Source: Proteobacteria bacterium UBA652 (GTDB lineage: Bacteria > Pseudomonadota > Gammaproteobacteria > Nitrosococcales > Methylophagaceae). Taken from it: DNA of 20,777 nucleotides. Below, piece by piece: positions 8,215 to 15,661 of this stretch; the stretch's first letter is position 1; every line of letters begins with the position of its first letter. Where the stretch lies: the NCBI GenBank assembly GCA_002299915.1, contig DBOG01000015.1, positions 1,325-22,101 on the forward strand. The letters are read 5' to 3'. Made by a program: the position numbers and the translations under genes. The notes beneath the pieces are model-generated. The model did no database searches. It worked only from the letters and a program-made list of their open reading frames with translations, and had not been told where the DNA came from.

Positions 8215-8685
8215 ATGAATACCTATTTGATTCTAAAAAGCTTGCATATTATTGGTGCTGTTTTATTTTTGGGTAATATTATTGTGACGGGTTGGTGGAA
8301 GGTCATGGCAAACAGAACCCAAAACCCGCTGATTATTGGATTTGCACAGCGACAAGTGACGCTAACAGATTTTGTATTTACGGCAGGTGGCGCAACCCTC
8401 TTATTTTCAGCAGCCATGGCAAATATTGGGATCCATCAGATGAGTATTATGGATACAGCCTGGATTTTATGGGGATTAGTTTTATTTAGTATTTCAGGTG
8501 CTATTTGGGTGGAGATCTTAATTCCAATTCAAATAAAACAAGCGAAAGAAGCCAAACATTTCACAGCGGACACTATCATTTCAGATGCTTATTGGAAGCG
8601 CGAAACTATTTGGATTGTGGCTGGGATAACTGCGCCGATTCTGCCTTTATTTAGTGTTGTTTTAATGGTGTTGAAGCCTAGCTAA
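8215..8685 (+). CDS. DUF2269-family membrane protein
   Basis: A 156-residue protein with four predicted membrane helices. It starts YLILKSLHIIGAVLFLGNII followed by VTGWWK, the signature of DUF2269, a family of small integral membrane proteins of unknown function. A His in helix 1 (LKSLHI) and a DFVFT segment leading helix 2 are typical. GGAG sits 11 bases before the ATG. It lies 32 bases after the DUF2628-like gene and closes the run of four membrane genes. About 100 bases beyond its stop, a new promoter begins for the protease unit. Confidence 0.85.
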   Translation: MNTYLILKSLHIIGAVLFLGNIIVTGWWKVMANRTQNPLIIGFAQRQVTLTDFVFTAGGATLLFSAAMANIGIHQMSIMDTAWILWGLVLFSISGAIWVEILIPIQIKQAKEAKHFTADTIISDAYWKRETIWIVAGITAPILPLFSVVLMVLKPS

Positions 8686-8788
8686 AGGAAAGTGATGCAA
8701 AAACTTATAATTAATTTAAACAACGGGTGATTGTGGCATGAAAATAGTGATGTTTAGTGAGGGCTTGTTTATTCGGGAGTAATGCCTA

Positions 8789-8816
8789 TTGACAGGTGTT
8801 GCGTTATAGGTGTAAT
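8789..8816 (+). promoter_or_regulatory. Sigma-70 type promoter of the protease unit
   Basis: A perfect -35 TTGACA (8789-8794) is followed after 16 bases by TGTAAT (8811-8816), five of six matches to the -10 consensus. Transcription would start near 8823, giving a leader of roughly 78 bases before the ATG at 8901, which has AGGAG nine bases upstream. Placement upstream of two exported-protein genes supports the reading. It was judged by eye only. Confidence 0.5.
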
Positions 8817-8918
8817 CTGACGGCAACATGACATACATTTAATCGTGTTTTTAGCTGAAGCGCACAACTTTAGGAACATTTTTGTTAGGAGTAAACTGTA
8901 ATGACTAAAAGTGTAAAA

Positions 8919-8934
8919 TTCTCTTCTCTTCTCT
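8919..8934 (+). repeat. CTCTT pentanucleotide tract in signal-peptide coding region
   Basis: Sixteen bases with exact period 5 (3.2 copies of TTCTC, or CTCTT in another register) lie 18 bases into the frame opened by ATG 8901. The downstream protease frame differs from the ATG 8901 frame. One additional five-base unit, or one base fewer, would join them. Repeat and sequence context resemble the CTCTT tract in Neisseria opa signal-peptide regions, although only three units are present here. Confidence 0.6.
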
Positions 8935-8949
8935 ATAACAGTCAGTCTA

Positions 8950-10341
8950 ATGGTTGCGGCTACCTACGCAGATGAGATAGATATTCAACATGGGTTTATT
9001 AGCGAACTAATAAAGCCTAGCAAACAAGCCTCAATGGATGAGGTTGAAAAACAAACTACCATTCTTCTGGATATTGAGGTTGCTATTGATGGCTTAATCA
9101 AAGGCAAGCGAATAGCCTTGCCTTTATTTGATAAAGAGTATCAGATTTATATTGATAAAACCTATCCAGGCTCAGAGGATGTGGTTACTTATGCCGGCAA
9201 TGTATATTTGGAGAGCCAAAAAGAGTCTGTAGGTGATATTTTGCTCACACATGGTGGCGGGCTCGTGTATGGGCTTATCTCAACTGAGGGAAATGTTTTC
9301 CAAATCCTTCCCAATTCAGAAGATAAAGCAACTGACTATTCCCTACAAAAAATGAAACAAATTGCTGCAGAAGGATTTACGGATTTTGAAACAAAGCTAG
9401 ATGATTACGTCGAAGATATTAAAATAAAAAGTGAGAATGAATTAGGACTAATGCCTGAAATGGCAAGAGCAGCAAGTTGTTGCCAAGTAGATGTATTAGT
9501 ATTGTTCACGCACCGTGTTCGGTCTCGTCATGGTGGCACAACAGCAACCAGAAACTGGGTGAATACCATTATTGCCAGTTATAACCAAAAGTTAGCAGAA
9601 GTAGGCTTGGGAGGCTATTCATTCAGGCTGAAATCTGCCCAACAGATAAATTATAGTGAAAATATAACGAATAATAGCCAGAATGCTTGTGTACCAGCAG
9701 GTTTTGGAGAATTTTGTGATTCAATTATCGCAGACCAACATTGGTTAATCACCAATGGATCTGTTGCTAATTTAAGAAATCAATATTCAGCTGATTTAAT
9801 GGCATTAATTACTTCAAATGGGCGAAAGCATTCTAGTGATAAGCTACATGGTGTTGCCAACTGGAAGCAAGCGCCAGAATCACAGTTACATGGAGGAGCC
9901 TGCGGCAATGCCGACCGTTGTGGTGAGTTTATTACTGTGAGGGATACTTTTGCATTATCTAACCTAACCTTCCACCATGAAGCAGGCCACGCTTTAGGTA
10001 TGAGGCATATATATTCAAATAATATTTCTACTTCTAATGCTCTTTCTGATGGAGCAAGAACATTTGGTGTGAATAATAATAATCCAAATGGACAAACTCC
10101 TAATTCTACTCTTAAAACACCCTTCACAATTATGCAAGTAAATTATTCAAGTCCAATTTGCTTATGGTCTTCAAATTCTGCAAGCTCTTATTGTGAAGTG
10201 AGGTTACCATTTTATGCAGATAAATATCAATATAGGTCGATGTATTACACAGGGTTTGTTGACCCTCGCAAATTTGACCCTACACACCATGTTGAAGATA
10301 ATATTGTGCGTGGTTTTAGTTGGCTGGCTAACCGGAGATAA
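8950..10341 (+). CDS. Exported zinc metalloprotease (metzincin, M12-like), signal peptide out of frame
   Basis: The catalytic site is explicit: HEAGHALGMRH, with His343, Glu344, His347, Gly350 and His353 counted from 8950, the metzincin zinc motif HExxHxxGxxH, and a plausible Met-turn (FTIMQ) about 40 residues later. An N-terminal propeptide-like region (about 1-170) precedes CCQVDVLVLFT, which opens a reprolysin-like catalytic domain. Several Cys suggest disulfides outside the cytoplasm. The 463-residue frame from ATG 8950 has no ribosome binding site and begins with MVAATYA, only the tail of a signal peptide. The better start is ATG 8901 with AGGAG, but it is in another frame and hits TGA after 24 codons. 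Repaired, the protein would be about 480 residues. The next gene starts two bases after its stop. Confidence 0.85.
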   Translation: MVAATYADEIDIQHGFISELIKPSKQASMDEVEKQTTILLDIEVAIDGLIKGKRIALPLFDKEYQIYIDKTYPGSEDVVTYAGNVYLESQKESVGDILLTHGGGLVYGLISTEGNVFQILPNSEDKATDYSLQKMKQIAAEGFTDFETKLDDYVEDIKIKSENELGLMPEMARAASCCQVDVLVLFTHRVRSRHGGTTATRNWVNTIIASYNQKLAEVGLGGYSFRLKSAQQINYSENITNNSQNACVPAGFGEFCDSIIADQHWLITNGSVANLRNQYSADLMALITSNGRKHSSDKLHGVANWKQAPESQLHGGACGNADRCGEFITVRDTFALSNLTFHHEAGHALGMRHIYSNNISTSNALSDGARTFGVNNNNPNGQTPNSTLKTPFTIMQVNYSSPICLWSSNSASSYCEVRLPFYADKYQYRSMYYTGFVDPRKFDPTHHVEDNIVRGFSWLANRR

Positions 10342-10343
10342 AG

Positions 10344-11174
10344 ATGAAATATATTTTTGTAGTAATATTACTAACGGTATCACAGGCTGGTTGGGCTTTA
10401 AACGATATTGTTGAAACGGATACACACATCATTTCTTTCGCAACTAAAGGTGAATCAGAACCTAATCAATTCATTCTGAAAATAACAAATAAAACACCCT
10501 GCACCTTCTCGGGCTTTAAAGAGATAGCACGAGTGTCAGGCTGGGATTATGATGTGGGCTATAGCCATATTAATTTCCGTGTTTCAGCATGGCTCACAAC
10601 GGACGTAGATAGCAACAATAATTGTCCATCAGGAAAGGCTTTAGAAGAAAGAGAGTTCTTATTTGGGAAAGATAGCATGGGAGAGAGGCTTTATGTTTTC
10701 GTCAGCAATGGAGAGGAAGCCGATGCTTCATTTCAGATCCCTTCTATTATTTATAATCCGCAGTTTAATTCTGAAACACCTATAGAAGGCTCTGTTCAGA
10801 GCGGTATAGGCATAATTCGAGGCTGGGCATGTGATGCCAGAAAAGTGGAAATACAATTTGATAATGGGGAACGTATTCCTGTTACTTATGGCACTTCCCG
10901 AGAAGATACCCGCGGCACTTGTGGTGATGCTGATAATGGCTATGGTATGGTATTCAATTGGGGTTTATTAGGCAACGGCTCCCACCTGATGAAAACCTTT
11001 ATTGATGGTCAAGAAGTTTCAATTGTGACATTTGAAGTGGCAGGCTTAGATGATGCTTTTACAACAGGGCTATCAGGCACCTATGAATTAGCAGATTTTC
11101 CTGCGCCGGGTAAAACCGTAACGGTGAACTGGAGCGAGGTTGATCAGAACTTTATTATTGTGGATAAACAATGA
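10344..11174 (+). CDS. Exported protein with C-terminal Cys-containing module, partner of the metalloprotease
   Basis: A 276-residue protein with a signal peptide (about 1-18, cleavage after GWA before LNDI), an N-terminal beta-rich domain (about 20-140), and a C-terminal module of about 110 residues built around GIGIIRGWACDA, YGTSREDTRGTCGDADNGYG and FNWGLLG. From memory, this module recurs at the C-termini of exported gammaproteobacterial proteins; I cannot assign it a function. Cys residues in both halves suggest disulfides. GGAG precedes the ATG, which lies two bases after the protease stop, so the two are co-translated. It may be an inhibitor, a chaperone or a substrate-binding partner of the protease; that is inference from position only. 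Confidence 0.85.
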   Translation: MKYIFVVILLTVSQAGWALNDIVETDTHIISFATKGESEPNQFILKITNKTPCTFSGFKEIARVSGWDYDVGYSHINFRVSAWLTTDVDSNNNCPSGKALEEREFLFGKDSMGERLYVFVSNGEEADASFQIPSIIYNPQFNSETPIEGSVQSGIGIIRGWACDARKVEIQFDNGERIPVTYGTSREDTRGTCGDADNGYGMVFNWGLLGNGSHLMKTFIDGQEVSIVTFEVAGLDDAFTTGLSGTYELADFPAPGKTVTVNWSEVDQNFIIVDKQ

Positions 11175-11220
11175 TTAATATACTGAGGGTTATACACCAC
11201 GTTATTGGGCTGTCGATGGG

Positions 11221-12525
11221 CTAAGAGTGATAGGATGGCGTATTGATCTGCAAATCCTCTGCGCCATGCACGATACCTGCTAGAGGATCTTGATAAACGG
11301 CTAAATCCAACTTACCTTCGCTTTTAGCGACAATTGTTGAGACAACCGCATCGCCTGATACATTCACCGCCGTGCGTACCATATCCATTAAACGATCAAC
11401 CCCTAAAATCAACCCGATACCTTCTATGGGCAAGCCAACTTGGGCAAATACCATTGACAGCATGATGAGGCCGACCCCCGGTACACCAGCAGTACCAATA
11501 GAGGCGAGGACAGACATAAAAATAACGGTGAGATAGCCCGTTAAGCCCAAATCAATGCCATAAATATTGGCAATAAACACCGTTGCCACGCCTTGCATAA
11601 TAGCGGTGCCATCCATATTGATTGTGGCACCAAAAGGCACAGTAAAGGAAGCAATAGAATTATTGACGCCCATCCGTTCAGTTACCGTGCGTAAAGTAAC
11701 GGGAATGGTGGCATTTGAGCTGGCGGTGCTGAATGCAAAAAGCTGTGCGCTGCGAATTTTTTTGAGGAATAGGGCCGGGCTGAGACCTGAAAACACTTTA
11801 AGTACGAGCATTAATGTAACAAATAAATGTAGCAATAAAACACCCACCAAGACCAGTACATAGCCTAACAGTTGATCAAGGAGGGCAATTCCGAGATCAG
11901 CCATCGCTTTGGCAATTAAAGCAAACACGGCATAAGGTGCTGCTGCCATGACGATGGTGACCATTTTCATCATCACCGCATTGGCAATTTCAATGCCTTC
12001 AATGAGCTTACCTGCTTGTTTGCCGACCATGAGGATGCTGATGCCGGTGAGTATTGAGAAGAAAATAATAGAGAGCATATTACCCTCTGCCATGGCTTGA
12101 ATAGGATTAGAAGGGATAATATTAATCAACACACTGCTTAAAGGTGGGGCGGTAGTGCCCGAAAAATCTGCAGCAGCAGGCAATGTCATGCCTTCACCAA
12201 TACCGACTGTGACAGCGACCATTATCGCGACCCCAATGGCGATAGCAGTGGTGAGCATATATAAAGCAAAGGATTTTGAGCCAACCCGACCTAATGCCTT
12301 AATATCGCCAATACCACAGACACCAGAAATTAATGAAAAGAACACCAAGGGCACGACGAGCATTTTTAAGGCATTGATAAATAGTTTGCCAATCGTATGA
12401 AATAGACCATCCACAAGATACAGCTGACTAAAGCTACCCGCACTATTCAAGCCAGAAAGGTTTAATCCTAAGCCGACAATAATACCAAGCGCCATACCGA
12501 TCAGAACTTTTAAAGTTAAACTCAT
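11221..12525 (-). CDS. Dicarboxylate/amino-acid:cation symporter (DAACS, GltP/DctA type)
   Basis: A 434-residue inner-membrane symporter of the glutamate-transporter fold. Family motifs are all present: the Ser-rich hairpin-1 tip TASSNATIPVT (268-277), NMDGT (303-307) in helix 7, hairpin 2 with AGVPGVG (346-352), and DRLMDMVRTAVNVSGDA in helix 8. Asp381 and Arg384 correspond to Asp394 and Arg397 of GltPh, which bind the substrate amino group and side-chain carboxylate; Asn388 and Asp392 match sodium ligands. Arg384 argues for an acidic substrate such as aspartate, glutamate or a C4-dicarboxylate. It overlaps hflD by four bases (ATGA), so it is the last gene of that operon, where E. coli has purB. 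Confidence 0.93.
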   Translation of the reverse strand: MSLTLKVLIGMALGIIVGLGLNLSGLNSAGSFSQLYLVDGLFHTIGKLFINALKMLVVPLVFFSLISGVCGIGDIKALGRVGSKSFALYMLTTAIAIGVAIMVAVTVGIGEGMTLPAAADFSGTTAPPLSSVLINIIPSNPIQAMAEGNMLSIIFFSILTGISILMVGKQAGKLIEGIEIANAVMMKMVTIVMAAAPYAVFALIAKAMADLGIALLDQLLGYVLVLVGVLLLHLFVTLMLVLKVFSGLSPALFLKKIRSAQLFAFSTASSNATIPVTLRTVTERMGVNNSIASFTVPFGATINMDGTAIMQGVATVFIANIYGIDLGLTGYLTVIFMSVLASIGTAGVPGVGLIMLSMVFAQVGLPIEGIGLILGVDRLMDMVRTAVNVSGDAVVSTIVAKSEGKLDLAVYQDPLAGIVHGAEDLQINTPSYHS

Positions 12526-13175
12526 GCTTGATCCTCCCCAGATAGAGATTCATTTAATGCAATAGCATCTTGCAATATTTTGTTTGATTGAAACACAAAA
12601 TGCCAGCGCCGGCCGCCTTTTTGGCGCCACAGCATAGCGGCACGAATGCCTGCTAGTAATAATGCCCGCACCCGATTCACATTATCCGTATGCTGCAAAA
12701 ATCGTGGATCACCTTGCACTTGAATTCTAGGCGTTAACTCACTGATCGTACGATGATAAACGTCTGCGAAGCGGGCAATAACTTGTGGGTTATTGATGCT
12801 GCTAAAATAGTCAATTTGTTGTGGGATCTGTTCTATTTCTGTTGCAATTAGGGAGAGCATTTCAGGGTGTTTGGCTAATTGACGCTCTAGATGAAGTAGG
12901 CTAATCACATGGCGAAGCAATGCGACATCTTTATTCGATTTCTTTTTAGTCAGTTGGGCAATGATTTGTTCGGTTCCGGTTTTTAGTTGACTCAAATCAC
13001 CATACACGGATTCTGTGGTCGGGGCATCGGTCGCAAGCAGGCTATTTAGCAAGGTTTCAAACTCAGCTTGATTGACCTGTCCCGTCTCTGCCACTTGTTG
13101 CACCAATACAATGGCTTGAACGATAGCAGACAAGGCGATAATACGCTCTTTTTGTTGGGTTACATCAGCACTCAT
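12522..13175 (-). CDS. hflD: High-frequency lysogenization protein HflD homologue
   Basis: HflD is a helical membrane-associated protein first known for counteracting phage lambda CII in E. coli; its cellular role is unclear. The 217-residue protein matches in length and in patterns such as LSAIVQAIVLVQQVA near the N-terminus, YGDLSQLKTG in the middle, and NVNRVRALLLAGIRAAMLWRQKGG.RW.F.F near the C-terminus. It starts four bases inside the mnmA end (ATGA overlap) and is followed by the symporter with another ATGA overlap. Position downstream of mnmA is conserved in gammaproteobacteria, which supports the call. Confidence 0.93.
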   Translation of the reverse strand: MSADVTQQKERIIALSAIVQAIVLVQQVAETGQVNQAEFETLLNSLLATDAPTTESVYGDLSQLKTGTEQIIAQLTKKKSNKDVALLRHVISLLHLERQLAKHPEMLSLIATEIEQIPQQIDYFSSINNPQVIARFADVYHRTISELTPRIQVQGDPRFLQHTDNVNRVRALLLAGIRAAMLWRQKGGRRWHFVFQSNKILQDAIALNESLSGEDQA

Positions 13176-14275
13176 GGATGCACACCCGGCGCATCAGTAG
13201 CTACAATAATCCCACCGCCCAAACAATCATCATCTAGGTAAAACACCACGGATTGCCCAGGGGTAACTGCACGCTGCTTCTCATCAAATTCAACCTGAAT
13301 TTTACCTGCTACATCTTGACTAATGATACAGGCTTGATCTGCTTGACGATAACGTGTTTTTGCAGTCGCTCGGCAAGGGAAGGTTGGCGGCGATCCTGCT
13401 ACCCATGAGAGTTCTTCTGCCACCAAAGAGTGGCTATATAACCAAGGATGGTCACCTTGCACGACATAAAGGATCTTATTTTCCATGTCTTTGCCTGCCA
13501 CAAACCAAGGCTCACCACTGCTATCCTTACGGCCGCCGATACCCAATCCTTGGCGTTGACCTAAGGTGTAATACATTAAGCCCGTATGTTCACCAATTAA
13601 CTCGCCTTCGGGTGTCTGCATCTCACCTGGTTGAGCTGGGATATAACGGCTCAAGAACTCACGGAAATGGCGCTCGCCAATAAAACAAATGCCGGTGCTG
13701 TCTTTTTTGTCATGGGTAATAAAACCCGCTTCTTCAGCAATGCGGCGCACTTCAGGTTTAGGCAGCTCGCCCAGCGGGAATAGGGTCCGTGATAATTGAG
13801 ATTGGCCTAAGGTATAGAGAAAGTAACTTTGATCTTTATTATGATCCAATCCTTTTAGTAGGTGAAACTGGCCATCACGTTCCTCTATACGCGCATAATG
13901 CCCCGTTGCAATCAGATAACCGCCCAATGCCATCGCATGGTCTAAAAACGCTTTAAACTTGATCTCACGATTGCACAAAATATCAGGGTTAGGCGTACGC
14001 CCTGCGCGATATTCATCGAGAAAATGCTTAAACACATGATCCCAGTATTCCATCGCAAAATTGGCTTCATGGAAGGGAATATCAATCTTATCAGCAACGG
14101 ATTGGGCATCTTTGCGATCATCTTCAACGGTACATTCGCTTTCATCTGCGAAATCCACCCAGTTTTTCATAAATAGGCCTTCCACATCATGGCCTTGTTG
14201 CTGCAATAGCAAAGCAGCAACAGATGAATCCACGCCACCCGACAAGCCCACGACAATTTTTGTTTTTTCAGTCAT
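13172..14275 (-). CDS. mnmA: tRNA-specific 2-thiouridylase MnmA
   Basis: MnmA activates U34 of tRNA-Glu, -Gln and -Lys with ATP and inserts sulphur relayed through the Tus proteins. The 367-residue protein has the PP-loop SGGVDSS (12-18), the catalytic Cys101 in NPDILCNREIKF and the second catalytic Cys197 in STGICFIGER. The GHYAR segment (125-129) and the C-terminal GG.KDS...W.VAGKD region are typical. Length and residue positions sit within one or two of E. coli MnmA (Cys102, Cys199). It starts three bases after the nudJ stop and overlaps hflD by four bases at its end. Confidence 0.97.
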   Translation of the reverse strand: MTEKTKIVVGLSGGVDSSVAALLLQQQGHDVEGLFMKNWVDFADESECTVEDDRKDAQSVADKIDIPFHEANFAMEYWDHVFKHFLDEYRAGRTPNPDILCNREIKFKAFLDHAMALGGYLIATGHYARIEERDGQFHLLKGLDHNKDQSYFLYTLGQSQLSRTLFPLGELPKPEVRRIAEEAGFITHDKKDSTGICFIGERHFREFLSRYIPAQPGEMQTPEGELIGEHTGLMYYTLGQRQGLGIGGRKDSSGEPWFVAGKDMENKILYVVQGDHPWLYSHSLVAEELSWVAGSPPTFPCRATAKTRYRQADQACIISQDVAGKIQVEFDEKQRAVTPGQSVVFYLDDDCLGGGIIVATDAPGVHP

Positions 14276-14278
14276 TTC

Positions 14279-14716
14279 CTAATTCACTAATACATTGAGC
14301 GGATAACGCCGCCCCGCAACATAATCTTCCAAACAATTCAATACCAACGGACTACGAAGCATCGCTTTACGTGCCCTAACCTCATCTACAGACAGCCAAA
14401 TAGCTTTATGAATATCAGGATCTAACGCTTGTTCGGCAAAATGGTCAACCGCCTTGCCTGTAAAGCAAAATCGTATATAGGTGTCATTTGATTGGGCAAT
14501 CCAACGATAAATACCCACTAAAGCAGTTGGCTTAAATAAGTAAGCCGTTTCTTCTTGTGTTTCTCTAATCACGGCCTCAATCAAATTTTCGCCGTGTTCT
14601 AGATGGCCGGCGGGTTGGTTGAGCATCATCTTGCCGTCTATTTCTTCCTCGACCATCAGAAATTGATTGTCGTGTTCGATTAACGCGGCGACGGTGGTTC
14701 TCGGAGTCCAAATCAT
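14279..14716 (-). CDS. nudJ: Nudix phosphatase NudJ
   Basis: NudJ is a small cytoplasmic Nudix hydrolase; the E. coli enzyme acts on nucleoside di- and triphosphates and on the thiamine precursor HMP-PP. The 145-residue protein carries the Nudix box as G37-x5-E43-x7-R51-E52-x2-E55-E56, with Ala58 where Gly is usual. NQPAGHLE just before it is typical of NudJ. The ATG gives the expected N-terminus for the family (TTVAALIEHDNQFLMVEEE), so the start is sound even though no Shine-Dalgarno is seen. This start lies 140 bases inside the end of the rluE frame, and the stop is three bases before mnmA. Confidence 0.94.
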   Translation of the reverse strand: MIWTPRTTVAALIEHDNQFLMVEEEIDGKMMLNQPAGHLEHGENLIEAVIRETQEETAYLFKPTALVGIYRWIAQSNDTYIRFCFTGKAVDHFAEQALDPDIHKAIWLSVDEVRARKAMLRSPLVLNCLEDYVAGRRYPLNVLVN

Positions 14717-15287
14717 CGGCAGATTTTAACATGTTAGGCGTTAAAACTGGCGCAGGACTTTCTCGCCATTGGCCAGGAGCAAGATCTGCCAGCGTCCAAT
14801 CGCCAATGGCATAACGAATTAAGCGTAGGGTAGGGTGGCCTACTGCAGCGGTCATACGGCGAACTTGCCTATTTTTGCCTTCGCTTATTTTCAGTTCTAT
14901 CCACTGCGTTGGGATTTTCTTGCGATCTCGAATCGGTGGATCGCGCGGCCAAATAACAGGTGGATCAATTAACTGTGCTTCAGCAGGGCGGCTTATCCCA
15001 TCTTTTAGCGTTACCCCATTACGTAGTATGGTCAGTGCCGCTTCGTCAGGGATGTTTTCCAGTTGTGCCCAATAGGTTTTCACCATTTTATGTTTGGGAT
15101 CGCTAATATAATGCTGCAATGCACCTTTATCGGTGAGCAATAATAAGCCTTCGCTATCTCGATCAAGTCGCCCAGCAGGGTAGACGTTAGGAATATCAAT
15201 AAAATCCTTTAATGTCGCCCGCCCTGATTCATCGGTAAATTGAGTGAGCACATCATAGGGTTTATTAAATAAGATTAGTTTTGCCAT
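14577..15287 (-). CDS. rluE: 23S rRNA pseudouridine synthase RluE with Arg-rich C-terminal tail
   Basis: RluE converts U2457 of 23S rRNA to pseudouridine. The protein opens with LILFNKPYDVLTQFTD and carries the catalytic-Asp motif GRLDRDSEGLL, then PPIRDRKKIPT and EGKNRQVRRMTAAVGHPTLR, all characteristic of the RsuA/RluE group. I chose ATG 15287 (236 residues) over a GTG three bases earlier. The core family sequence ends near residue 180. The last 46 residues lie in bases that also encode the NudJ N-terminus and are rich in Arg (RRRVNRTRQ, TRRPSRTRRKFD). No Shine-Dalgarno is visible. A TATAAT on the minus strand about ten bases before the ATG hints at a very short leader or leaderless mRNA. 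Confidence 0.93.
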   Translation of the reverse strand: MAKLILFNKPYDVLTQFTDESGRATLKDFIDIPNVYPAGRLDRDSEGLLLLTDKGALQHYISDPKHKMVKTYWAQLENIPDEAALTILRNGVTLKDGISRPAEAQLIDPPVIWPRDPPIRDRKKIPTQWIELKISEGKNRQVRRMTAAVGHPTLRLIRYAIGDWTLADLAPGQWRESPAPVLTPNMLKSADDLDSENHRRRVNRTRQSISDGRGRNRRQDDAQPTRRPSRTRRKFD

Positions 15288-15398
15288 CACTATATTATAA
15301 GTGATTATCAGTCGTTGGGAGTTTCTTCCTGTAAAAGTCAGGACAACGGCTAGATCATGTCAGGATAGACCTCTGCCATGATTTCAGCATGTCTAATT

Positions 15399-15404
15399 TA
15401 TAAT
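15399..15404 (+). promoter_or_regulatory. Possible -10 element upstream of repeat-protein gene
   Basis: A TATAAT matching the -10 consensus lies 57 bases before the ATG at 15461. No good -35 hexamer is visible at 16-18 bases upstream (the sequence there is near CCATGA), so this may be a weak or activator-dependent promoter. The leader then has AAGGAG about eight bases before the ATG. Confidence 0.3.
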
Positions 15405-15460
15405 GTGCACCATGGGTTTCGAGGTAAACCGATATTTTTTATTTTAAAAGGAGCACAACC

Positions 15461-15661
15461 ATGAAGAAAACTATTTTAACCACACTTTTATTTGCACTCA
15501 GTGCATCAGTGATGACAGCACAAGCAGATGTTAAATTGAGCTTTGCTGAACAGCTTATGATGCAAAAAACACAATTACACCCACAGGAATTTAACTTTAT
15601 CAGCGATCGTTATAAACAAGTGCAAGTACAGAAAACACGAGCTAACCACCCAGCTTTTTAG
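15461..15661 (+). CDS. Small secreted repeat protein, N-terminal piece (frame broken at T5 tract)
   Basis: A 66-residue frame with a strong signal peptide (about 1-22, cleavage after TAQA before DVKLSF) and AAGGAG upstream of the ATG. The mature part is one copy of a loosely repeated unit, F..QL..QKTQL.P..F.FISD.YK. The frame ends in TAG at 15659. The next unit, with almost the same residues (FLDQLNGQKTQLNPQQF and so on), continues immediately in another frame. One extra T in the T5 tract at 15655-15659 would rejoin the two into a single 201-residue protein. No family is recognised. The piece may be made as a short secreted peptide, or the gene may be broken or switched off. Confidence 0.7.
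   Translation: MKKTILTTLLFALSASVMTAQADVKLSFAEQLMMQKTQLHPQEFNFISDRYKQVQVQKTRANHPAF

Noticed and set aside
10204..10425. Minus- and plus-strand short frames spanning the protease end and the next gene
   Set aside because: They overlap two well-supported genes and have no start signals or recognisable features.
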